NCBI GenBank assembly: GCA_018667915.1
Contig: JABIRI010000102.1
Location: 1-40,828, forward strand
Direction: 5' to 3'
Length of the DNA stretch: 40,828 nucleotides
Origin: Opitutaceae bacterium
GTDB lineage: Bacteria > Verrucomicrobiota > Verrucomicrobiia > Opitutales > Opitutaceae
In this document: piece after piece, positions 1 to 7,067 of the stretch
How the letters are laid out: each line of letters opens with the position of its first letter
Numbering within the stretch: position 1 is the first letter of the stretch
Made by a program: the position numbers and the translations under genes
The notes under the pieces: model-generated
Told to the model about the DNA's origin: nothing
The model's database searches: none
The model's input: the letters and a program-made list of their open reading frames with translations, nothing else

Positions 1-2589
1 CCCGCCAAGTGGAACTACAGCTACTTCACTACCGAACCCACGCTCAACATCGTGCACCACCAGTTCGTGAAGCCCAACGGCGTCACCTACCAGGTCGCGA
101 AAGAAAAGGGCCGCGAAGAAACTGAGTTCATTCGCAGCACCGATCTTTGGTTCCGCCCCATCGAAAACCGTGTCGGCCCTGACGGAGCCCTCTACCTCGT
201 CGATTTCTACAATCAAGCGGTCATGCACAACGACACGCGTGGACCCATCCACGGCCCCGCCAATGCCGCGCTCCGCCCCGACCGCGATCACTACCACTCC
301 CGCATCTGGCAGGTGCAGCATAAGCAAGCCAAGACCCTGCCCGCGATCAACCTCGACCGCAACGACCTCGCCGGCCTGATCACCGCGATCAAAACGAGCC
401 CCAACGCGCACGTGAAGAAGACCGCCCTGCGTCTCGCCCGAGAAAACCACGCCGGCGATTCTCGCGTCGCTGCGGTCACGCCAGCCATGGGAAGTCTCGC
501 TCTCGAGGCATACCATTCGGCGCTCGAAGCCAAGACACTTGCCGCGAAGGCGGACGCATTGGCCGACTATACAAAAGCCGATGACGACTGGACGCGTTCC
601 GCCATCATCGCGGCCGCCAGCTCGGCTCACGCCGACTGGATCGAAGCTGCCCTCCGCAGCACTCATGGCAGCACGCTTAATAGCTTTGTCACCGCACTCG
701 CCCAAACCGCCTCGCCAGCCGACGCACCTCGCCTCACCGCCGCCGCTGCCAAATCCACCAGTCCCCTCACGGTCGAACTCCTGAGCGGCCTCGCCACGCT
801 CGGCGCAGAATTGCCCATGCTGGATAAGAAGACCGCGAACACGTTGCGCGATCTCCTCGGCAAATCCCAGACTCGCACCGCTGCGCTTTCGCTCGCCGCA
901 GTTTGGGACAAGCAAGGAATCCTTAAAGCCACCACCACTCCGGTGGCCAATAGCCTGCTCGACGATCTCGGTTCCGCATCGTGGTCGGACAGCCAACGCG
1001 CCGCTGCCGTCGCCGCCCTGCTGGCCCTCCCAGATACCCGGGAAGAAGCCCTCGCAAAAATCGGAGGGTTACTCACCGACGGTCAGATTTCCGGTGCGAA
1101 TCAAAAGGCCCTACTGACCGCCGTCGGTCGCCTCACCGATCCCGCCGCCAGCAAACTCCTCGTGGATACGTTCGTGACCACCAAAGCTCCGGCCGTTTTT
1201 GAGGAGATCATCCGGCGCGAAGAGTTTTCGGTGGCTCTACTGGAGGCGCTGCAAGACAGCCGCCTCACCCCACTCGCACTCGGCCCCGCCAACATCGATC
1301 GTCTCCGACGCCACCCCCTCCGTAAGGTCAATCGCCTGGCTGCCAAAGTGGTCGCGCCTTCCATCCAAACCAGTGCCGAAAAGGATGCACTTATCGCGAA
1401 ACTGCTACCCGCCGTGCAAAAGCCGGGCGACATCACCAACGGCCGCAACCTCTTCGTCGCGGCCTGCGCGATCTGTCACAAGTTTGGCGACGTCGGCACC
1501 ATCGACGTCGGTCCACCACTCGCCGGCATCGGTTCGCACGGAGCCGCCGAATTACTGCAGGCCATCGTCGACCCCAACCGCTCCATCGAGCCCAACTATT
1601 GGCAGTGGAACATCACCACCAAACAAAACCAAACCTTCAGCGGCATCATCATCCGCGAGACCAGTGCCAGCCTCACCATCCGCAATCAAGGCGGCGATAC
1701 CGAGATCAAGACCACTGACATTGCGAAACGCGAAAACACTCGCCGCTCCCTCATGCCCGAAGGCTTCGCTGCGCTCGGCGAAACCGGCCTACGCGACCTG
1801 ATCAGCTACATCACTGATCAGGCCAAAGCACCTGCCGCCCCGGTCATTGATGAGACGCCGAAGTCCGGCGGTCCTCGTGACGCCCCCCTCCCCGCAGTCG
1901 AGCCCATCGTTTGGGAACCCGGCAAAACCCGTGTGCTCATGATCAGCGGAGGCAGCTCCCATAAGTTCAGCCAGTTCTACGGCGGCACCGACCGCGCCTT
2001 CCTCAAAGCCGCAGGCTATAGCGTGAACTACACCGAAGATCGTGATCAAGCCGCTGAAGCCCTTGCCTCCGGTGAGGCGGACGTCGCACTCATCAGTGTG
2101 AATCGAAAATTCTTCAACACCCCCGCTTACCGCGAAGCCCTGAAGGCTTTTGCCGCCTCCGGCAAAGGTATCATCATGCACCACCCCGGCACTTGGTATG
2201 GCTACAAAGACTGGCCCGAACTCAACGCGCAGATCGTCGGAGGAGGCTCCCGTGGCCATGACAAGATCGCGGCCTATGCGGTGAATGCTGTGCGGCCTCA
2301 ACATCCTATCATGAAGGGCGTGCCCGCGAGCTTCACCGTCGAAGATGAGCTCTACTACATGAACTCCGGGCCCCAAGAAATCCCGGAAGGCACCTCGCCC
2401 ATCACTGTGCTGGCTGAGACCTCACCATCGAAGAAATTCAGTAAATCACATCCTGCCGTCTGGATCACACAACACCCCAAGTCTCGCGTCGTCGGCATCA
2501 CCATCGGCCACGACGAACGCACCCACGATCACCCCGCTTTCCAAACCCTTCTCACCAACGCCGTAAAATGGGCAAGTGAGGAGAAGTAG
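1..2589 (+). CDS. PVC-type membrane-bound dehydrogenase / cytochrome c / ThuA fusion, 5'-truncated
   Basis: The reading frame is open from the first base, so the gene begins upstream of the window; 862 residues are visible. Residues 1 to about 115 look like the end of the beta-propeller of the PVC 'membrane-bound dehydrogenase' family (VGPDGALYLVDFYNQ). A long alpha-helical, HEAT-like, Ala/Leu-rich stretch follows to about residue 470. Next comes a single c-type heme site CAICH (bases 1465-1479, residues 489-493) followed by the PVC heme-binding domain (VGPPLAGIG). From about residue 638 the C-terminus is a ThuA-like glutamine-amidotransferase-fold domain (RVLMISGGSSHKF, IIMHHPGTWYG, GHDERTHDHPAF). 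This architecture suggests a periplasmic sugar or polyol dehydrogenase that passes electrons through its own heme; the substrate is unknown. The downstream gene is 224 bp away, so operon membership is unlikely. Confidence 0.85.
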   Translation, partial: PAKWNYSYFTTEPTLNIVHHQFVKPNGVTYQVAKEKGREETEFIRSTDLWFRPIENRVGPDGALYLVDFYNQAVMHNDTRGPIHGPANAALRPDRDHYHSRIWQVQHKQAKTLPAINLDRNDLAGLITAIKTSPNAHVKKTALRLARENHAGDSRVAAVTPAMGSLALEAYHSALEAKTLAAKADALADYTKADDDWTRSAIIAAASSAHADWIEAALRSTHGSTLNSFVTALAQTASPADAPRLTAAAAKSTSPLTVELLSGLATLGAELPMLDKKTANTLRDLLGKSQTRTAALSLAAVWDKQGILKATTTPVANSLLDDLGSASWSDSQRAAAVAALLALPDTREEALAKIGGLLTDGQISGANQKALLTAVGRLTDPAASKLLVDTFVTTKAPAVFEEIIRREEFSVALLEALQDSRLTPLALGPANIDRLRRHPLRKVNRLAAKVVAPSIQTSAEKDALIAKLLPAVQKPGDITNGRNLFVAACAICHKFGDVGTIDVGPPLAGIGSHGAAELLQAIVDPNRSIEPNYWQWNITTKQNQTFSGIIIRETSASLTIRNQGGDTEIKTTDIAKRENTRRSLMPEGFAALGETGLRDLISYITDQAKAPAAPVIDETPKSGGPRDAPLPAVEPIVWEPGKTRVLMISGGSSHKFSQFYGGTDRAFLKAAGYSVNYTEDRDQAAEALASGEADVALISVNRKFFNTPAYREALKAFAASGKGIIMHHPGTWYGYKDWPELNAQIVGGGSRGHDKIAAYAVNAVRPQHPIMKGVPASFTVEDELYYMNSGPQEIPEGTSPITVLAETSPSKKFSKSHPAVWITQHPKSRVVGITIGHDERTHDHPAFQTLLTNAVKWASEEK

Positions 2590-2628
2590 GGAAAGTAGCG
2601 AGTAGCGGGCATCCCTCCCCACCGCCCA

Positions 2629-2707
2629 TTCTTTCTCTTTCTCTTTATCCCGATCCTGACCGAGCGCAAATCCGATCATCCCCCACCCTCTCTTACTCGT
2701 TCTCGTT
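2629..2707. repeat. Pyrimidine-rich dispersed repeat, degenerate copy
   Basis: Two C/T-only runs (2629-2650, ending CTCTTTATCC, and 2688-2707, CTCTTACTCGTTCTCGTTC) lie between the dehydrogenase and the UPF0261 gene. The first matches the arm sequence of the hairpin elements at 18.7, 19.5, 22.6 and 26.5 kb. No well-paired purine arm is present here, so this is a half or decayed copy. Confidence 0.5.
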
Positions 2708-2720
2708 CATCCTCCCTCAC

Positions 2721-2813
2721 CGTTTGTGTTTTTTGTGTTTCGTGGGCCACCACTATGCTGCCTCCAAGTCGGGACCAATCCGAAATCGTAATTCGTAAAT
2801 CCGAAATCCAAAA
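2721..2813. repeat. TTTCGTG-like low-complexity repeat and A/T-rich leader
   Basis: Bases 2722-2746 carry overlapping TTTGTG/TTTCGTGGG units resembling those at 35812-35840 and, more weakly, 11121-11150. Bases 2780-2812 then hold near-repeats of AATCCGAAATC and AATTCGTAAATC up to the start codon of the UPF0261 gene. No clear Shine-Dalgarno sequence or promoter stands out. Confidence 0.4.
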
Positions 2814-4049
2814 ATGAATTCAACCATCGCGATTCTAGGAACCTTCGACACCAAAGGCGCCGAGCATACCTTCGTCGCTGAGCAACTACAACGGGACGGG
2901 TTCAAAACCTTGCTCATCGATGTGGGCAGCAAGACCGACCCCGCGATAACCCCCGATATCACTCGGGACGACGTGCTCGCAGCCCTCAACGATCCCGAGG
3001 CCGCCATCATCCTCGCCCGCCAAGACCGCGGGGAATGTGTCACCCTCATGGGGCGAGCCGCCGCGGCGCTCACAACCTCCCTAGTATCCGACGACAAAAT
3101 ACACGGCATCATTTCCCTCGGCGGCGGCGGCGGCACCGCCATTGCCACGGCCGCGATGCGGGCGCTACCATTGGGCTTTCCCAAGCTCATGGTCTCCACC
3201 CTCGCCAGTGGTCAGACCGCGCACTACGTGGGCACCTCGGACATTACGATGATGCCAGCGGTCGTCGACGTCTCCGGGATAAACCGCCTTTCCCGCACCA
3301 TATTTTCCAACGCCGCCGGTGCTATCGCGGGCATGGTTCACGCAGCCGCAACCCGTTCATCCGCCCCAGCCGGTTCCACCGAAAAACCGTTAGTCGTGGC
3401 CAGCATGTTCGGCAATACAACCGCCTGTGTGACCGAATCCAAACGCCTCACGGAAGAAGCAGGCTACGAAGTTTTAGTATTTGCGGCCACCGGCAGCGGC
3501 GGTCGCACCATGGAATCACTCATCGCCAGCGGCATGGTCTCCGGTGCGCTCGACATCACGACAACCGAATGGGCCGACGAGCTGGTCGGCGGAGTCCTGA
3601 CCGCCGGCCCAACCCGACTGGACGCGACCGCCCATGCGGGCATTCCCGCCATTGTCGTCCCCGGCTGCTTAGACATGGTCAATTTCGGCGAGCGTGACCG
3701 CGTGCCCGCCCAATTCTCCGACCGTAATTTCTACGTGCACAACGAACAGGTCACCCTCATGCGCACTACACCTGAGGAGTGCACCGAACTCGGTCGAATT
3801 CTCGCAGAGAAAATCAACCGCTACACCGCCCCCGTTTCGGTGCTTCTGCCGATGGGTGGCATCAGCGTGATCAGTGCCCCCGGTCAGCCCTTCCACGACC
3901 CCGTCGCTGACACCGCGTTGTTCGATTCCTTAAAATCGAACCTACGCGACAACATTCCCGTGATCGAATCCCCGGCCAACATCAACGACCCCACTTTCGC
4001 CCAACTCTGCGCCAAAACGTTGATCGCGAAATTATCAGCCCGAACTTAA
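2814..4049 (+). CDS. UPF0261 / Tm-1-like ATP-binding domain protein
   Basis: The 411-residue length and sequence match the UPF0261 family throughout. The N-terminal domain starts with the family hallmark ILGTFDTKGAEHTFV (residues 7-21) and includes a glycine-rich segment SLGGGGGTAIAT near residues 102-113, followed by the conserved LASGQTAHYVGTSDITMMPAVVD block. The C-terminal domain (about 195-405) includes VVPGCLDMVNFG and the LLPMGGISVI segment. The family contains plant Tm-1, which binds ATP and inhibits viral replication. Bacterial members have no settled function, so the substrate is not claimed here. The ATG at 2814 lies just after the A/T-rich leader and gives a full-length family match. 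No signal peptide, so cytoplasmic. It stands alone between repeat-bearing spacers. Confidence 0.9.
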   Translation: MNSTIAILGTFDTKGAEHTFVAEQLQRDGFKTLLIDVGSKTDPAITPDITRDDVLAALNDPEAAIILARQDRGECVTLMGRAAAALTTSLVSDDKIHGIISLGGGGGTAIATAAMRALPLGFPKLMVSTLASGQTAHYVGTSDITMMPAVVDVSGINRLSRTIFSNAAGAIAGMVHAAATRSSAPAGSTEKPLVVASMFGNTTACVTESKRLTEEAGYEVLVFAATGSGGRTMESLIASGMVSGALDITTTEWADELVGGVLTAGPTRLDATAHAGIPAIVVPGCLDMVNFGERDRVPAQFSDRNFYVHNEQVTLMRTTPEECTELGRILAEKINRYTAPVSVLLPMGGISVISAPGQPFHDPVADTALFDSLKSNLRDNIPVIESPANINDPTFAQLCAKTLIAKLSART

Positions 4050-4059
4050 CCGCTAAAAA

Positions 4060-4105
4060 GGTAGGGACGGACCGGCATGTCCGCCGTAGCTTCAGCGAAG
4101 GAGGA
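4060..4105. repeat. Two adjoining dispersed repeats (GGTAGGG family and 27-bp family)
   Basis: Bases 4060-4085 begin GGTAGGGACGGACC and belong to the palindromic family also present at 4203, 33763, 35671 and 35772. Bases 4079-4105 form a second unit whose reverse complement matches 33457-33483 at 25 of 27 positions (TCCTCCTTCGCT then GGCGGAC). The two units overlap by a few bases. Confidence 0.6.
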
Positions 4106-4202
4106 TGGGCCTTCCGCCCGTGTATCCAAGTTCGAAAACAATGCTTAGGTTTCCTTGGCCTCGTAACCTATCGGAAGACAAAGCAGTTTCCCCTTCCACC
4201 AC

Positions 4203-4228
4203 GGACGGACCAGCGGTCCGGCCCTACC
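4203..4228. repeat. Palindromic GGTAGGG-family repeat, inverted copy
   Basis: This 26-bp unit ends GGCCCTACC and contains the palindrome GGACC-AGC-GGTCC (4207-4219). It lies about 120 bp from the 4060 copy in opposite orientation. The 4050-4330 spacer otherwise shows only a 65-codon open frame (4105-4302) that runs through the repeats and is not considered a gene. Confidence 0.6.
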
Positions 4229-4330
4229 TCTACAGATACGGGGCGATTTTTCATCTCGCCTGCACGATTTACGATTTCAGAGAGTGTAAATTGCGCTGGT
4301 GATTCCTCTGCTGGCGGTTGGCTCGATCGT

Positions 4331-5716
4331 ATGACTTACCCCACTTCTCTTCGTCGTTTTGTAACGCTACTCGCCGGTTTCAGCGCGAGCATTTCTAGCC
4401 ACGCTCAGGAAACCCATGAATTTATGGGTGACGACGCGCTCATGATGGATGCGTTCAACGTATCAGTTTACGGAGGCGAGATTCCCATCATCGATGGTAT
4501 CAGTGGGAAAAAGTATAAGGGCGACCATCCGGTCGTGATCGATTTCGCCCTATCCTTCAACAAGCTGCTTCTCGCCTACCACAAGAAGCTCGTGGTCGAT
4601 GAATACAAACACATGGAGTTTCGGATTAAGTTGGGCGAACGATTTGAGCAGGAGATGAACGTAATTTCCACCGCGTTTGATTTCGGAGAGTTTGAGCTCG
4701 ATCGATCACAATGGCTAAAACGAGAGCGCGCGATCGTCTCCCGGCTTATCCACAAACCGTTTTTCAAAATCAGCTCATTGATCGCGTGGGACATCGACAA
4801 TCTCAACGAAATAGCCCCCGCCCAACCGAAGTCCAAGTTCGCCGCCGACATTCGCTTCAATCCGGAGACCCAACAATGGGAGCGACGTGTAACCGCGAAG
4901 TGGCCTGTTTTCTTCCGACCCAATCCGAACAACGCAAACAACACCTTCTATACCGATAAGGAACAGGGGCTCAATTTGGACACCCTGCACGGCTTTCACT
5001 ACATCGAGCGCGGATTACCCACCAGTATAATCCCCAGCGCGTTCAAAGACGTGAAGCTGACCTACCCCATTTTTTACTCAGATGAAAATATGGACGAAGA
5101 AGAGCTCCGGCGTCTCCAAGAGACCTTCATCGCCAATCTCTACTACATCTACGATCCCTTCAGTTGGGTCGCACGACGCGAGACCCGATTCCGAGGCGGC
5201 TACCGCCAAGACTGCCAGAAACACATCGAAGGCGAACGGATTTACGTAAGCGATCGCAAGTGGTTTAACTCCAATTTTTCCCGATTTTTGTCCGACGTGG
5301 TGACGATCAAACTGCAGGGGGCCGAAGAGATCTACGATCATCACATGGTCGGAAAACGCTTCGGCGAATCACCTCAAATTCTCGGTGCCGGCTATGATCC
5401 CCTCAACTGGAACAAGAAGGAAAAACGCAAGGCCCCCGACAAGCCCGAGGCCATCGTGAAATTGAATCACAAAAGTTCGTGGGGACTTCGCTACGTCCTA
5501 ATCGACGCCTACCAACGTTTCGGCGATGAGTTGTTGGATCGGATTCGGGTCCAACTCACCGCCGCCAATACATCGCGCAAAAAGATCAATGGCGAAAGTA
5601 TGATCAAAGCCGTCGTCTCCGATCTAGCGGGCATGCCTTTCGACGATTTCGGCAAACGTGCCGCCCGGGCCCAAGAAGCCAAACTCGCCGAATTCCGGAT
5701 CAACAAGGAGGGTTAA
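4331..5716 (+). CDS. Exported protein of unknown function
   Basis: The 461-residue product is not recognised. It begins with a clear Sec signal peptide (about residues 1-25: basic RR, then a hydrophobic stretch, ending SHA before QETHEF), so it is periplasmic or secreted. The mature part is rich in charged and aromatic residues with no cysteine-based metal or heme site. Visible blocks include GISGKKYKGDHPVVIDFALSFN near residue 60, an RFRGGYRQDC segment near residue 290 and a basic, lysine-rich C-terminus. There are no obvious transmembrane helices beyond the signal. The next gene is convergent, so it is probably transcribed alone. Codon use resembles its neighbours; the length and uninterrupted frame support a real gene. 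Confidence 0.75.
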   Translation: MTYPTSLRRFVTLLAGFSASISSHAQETHEFMGDDALMMDAFNVSVYGGEIPIIDGISGKKYKGDHPVVIDFALSFNKLLLAYHKKLVVDEYKHMEFRIKLGERFEQEMNVISTAFDFGEFELDRSQWLKRERAIVSRLIHKPFFKISSLIAWDIDNLNEIAPAQPKSKFAADIRFNPETQQWERRVTAKWPVFFRPNPNNANNTFYTDKEQGLNLDTLHGFHYIERGLPTSIIPSAFKDVKLTYPIFYSDENMDEEELRRLQETFIANLYYIYDPFSWVARRETRFRGGYRQDCQKHIEGERIYVSDRKWFNSNFSRFLSDVVTIKLQGAEEIYDHHMVGKRFGESPQILGAGYDPLNWNKKEKRKAPDKPEAIVKLNHKSSWGLRYVLIDAYQRFGDELLDRIRVQLTAANTSRKKINGESMIKAVVSDLAGMPFDDFGKRAARAQEAKLAEFRINKEG

Positions 5717-5723
5717 GCAGAGT

Positions 5724-5785
5724 TGTCGGACATAAGCACCCGGAACTGCGCCCCCTACCGGGTGGGTCGGGTTTTACGTCCGACA
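5724..5785. repeat. Inverted repeat plus 33-bp dispersed repeat at a convergent junction
   Basis: TGTCGGAC (5724-5731) and its exact complement GTCCGACA (5778-5785) flank a GC-rich segment between two converging genes, so it could end transcription from both sides; there is no U-tract. Bases 5753-5785 (beginning CCCTACCGGGTGGGTCGGG) match 33530-33562 at 29 of 33 positions. Confidence 0.55.
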
Positions 5786-5811
5786 GCTTCAGATGGCCCC
5801 GATAATCCCTT

Positions 5812-7062
5812 TTAGATCCGCACAAACAACTGCTGGCGGAACATCCACCAGCAGATCAGCCAGAAACACAGGCCGGTCAGCGTCGCCTGCACCATCGGGA
5901 CATACATGGAACCCGCCGCCTGAAACACCTGATCGCCCAGATGCGTTTCCAGCGATCCTGCAACCCACGATTTCAGCAGCATATCCATGCAATAAATCGC
6001 GATGGAGTTCATGCCCACGACGACGAAAGGAAACGTCCACCGTCGGTATCCCCTGATATCGATGACCCAGTAGAGGGGACCGAGAATTAGGCAGCACCAT
6101 CCGGTTGAAAAAATCGTCCACGACGGCGTCCAGATCCGTTTCACAATAGGACTCACTCCAACGACCTGAAGTAACCACCCGAGCACCAGCCCAACCACCC
6201 CGGCGGCGAGAATAAGTTTCAATTTCTCAGGCGCTTCCCGTTTGGATCGCAGCAATTCTCCAATCATCAGACCGAAGAGCATCGTCACCAATGATGGCAG
6301 AAAATTAAGCGTCTGATACCCTCCCGGATTTGCTTTAAACTCAGCGCGCGTGGGCGAATTTTCGCCCGAAAAAATCCCGCCCTCAGGCATGAGATTAAGC
6401 AACCATCCATCAAAGGCGTGCGCCACGTTGGCATTCTTGTGCCACGCGGGATCGACATCTTCCAAATGTCCCTGCGCCCACTGAGGCGATACGCCCACCT
6501 CGGGTGCACCCGTTACCAGGTCCAATCCCTTCCCCGGATAAAGAACGAAGAGGAGCCACGTGCCTACCAAAACTCCCGCCGCCACTATCGACTGGGTTTT
6601 TACACCCCTGCCCCATAGCAAGAACAGGAACGTGTAACCGAGCCCAATCTGGGTGAGCACGTTGGTAAACCACCAGCGGGTCAGAGGCCCGGGCGACGTG
6701 AGAAAAATCCCCAACGCGATAAGTATCAGCGATCGCGCAAACGCATGCCCCAACATGCGCCGATAAGAATGTCCCTCGCGTTGCCGCTTCACATAAGAAT
6801 ACGCCATCGACAACCCAACCATGAACATAAAAGCGGGCTGGATCAGGTCCCAATAACTGCAGCCCAGCCACTGCACGTGCGTTGTTTGATATTGCAGGAA
6901 CGACCAGAACCCCGATTCCGGATTTTCGGCCAATTGCAAACTCGCGGTTCGCGCAATGCCAAATCCGCTGAACGCCAGCGACGCCATGATCAAACCACGA
7001 TAAACATCGAGCGAGAGTAGCCGTGAATTTGAGGGGGAGGTGTTCACGATTTCTGCACTCAT
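5812..7062 (-). CDS. DUF5009 / HGSNAT-like membrane acyltransferase
   Basis: The 416-residue product is a multi-pass membrane protein of the heparan-alpha-glucosaminide N-acetyltransferase-like (DUF5009/NagX) group. The N-terminus carries the family hallmark LSLDVYRGLIMASL (residues 17-30), followed by the QPAFMFMVGLSMAYSY helix and about eight to ten further hydrophobic helices (for example SLILIALGIFL and LNFLPSLVTMLFGLMIG). The family is thought to move acyl groups across the inner membrane onto sugars. The acceptor here is unknown. It starts 5 bp downstream of the DUF1592 stop codon, so it is almost certainly the last gene of a three-gene operon with DUF1552 and DUF1592. That pairing is worth noting because the acyltransferase is not part of the usual two-gene set. 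Confidence 0.85.
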   Translation of the reverse strand: MSAEIVNTSPSNSRLLSLDVYRGLIMASLAFSGFGIARTASLQLAENPESGFWSFLQYQTTHVQWLGCSYWDLIQPAFMFMVGLSMAYSYVKRQREGHSYRRMLGHAFARSLILIALGIFLTSPGPLTRWWFTNVLTQIGLGYTFLFLLWGRGVKTQSIVAAGVLVGTWLLFVLYPGKGLDLVTGAPEVGVSPQWAQGHLEDVDPAWHKNANVAHAFDGWLLNLMPEGGIFSGENSPTRAEFKANPGGYQTLNFLPSLVTMLFGLMIGELLRSKREAPEKLKLILAAGVVGLVLGWLLQVVGVSPIVKRIWTPSWTIFSTGWCCLILGPLYWVIDIRGYRRWTFPFVVVGMNSIAIYCMDMLLKSWVAGSLETHLGDQVFQAAGSMYVPMVQATLTGLCFWLICWWMFRQQLFVRI

Positions 7063-7067
7063 AGTGT

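Noticed and set aside
1789-2376. A 195-codon open frame opposite the ThuA part of the first gene
   Set aside because: High G+C codon bias makes long antisense frames common; the sense frame carries the ThuA motifs.
4105-4302. A 65-codon frame between the UPF0261 and unknown exported genes
   Set aside because: It runs through two dispersed repeats, has no recognisable content and no supporting start signal.
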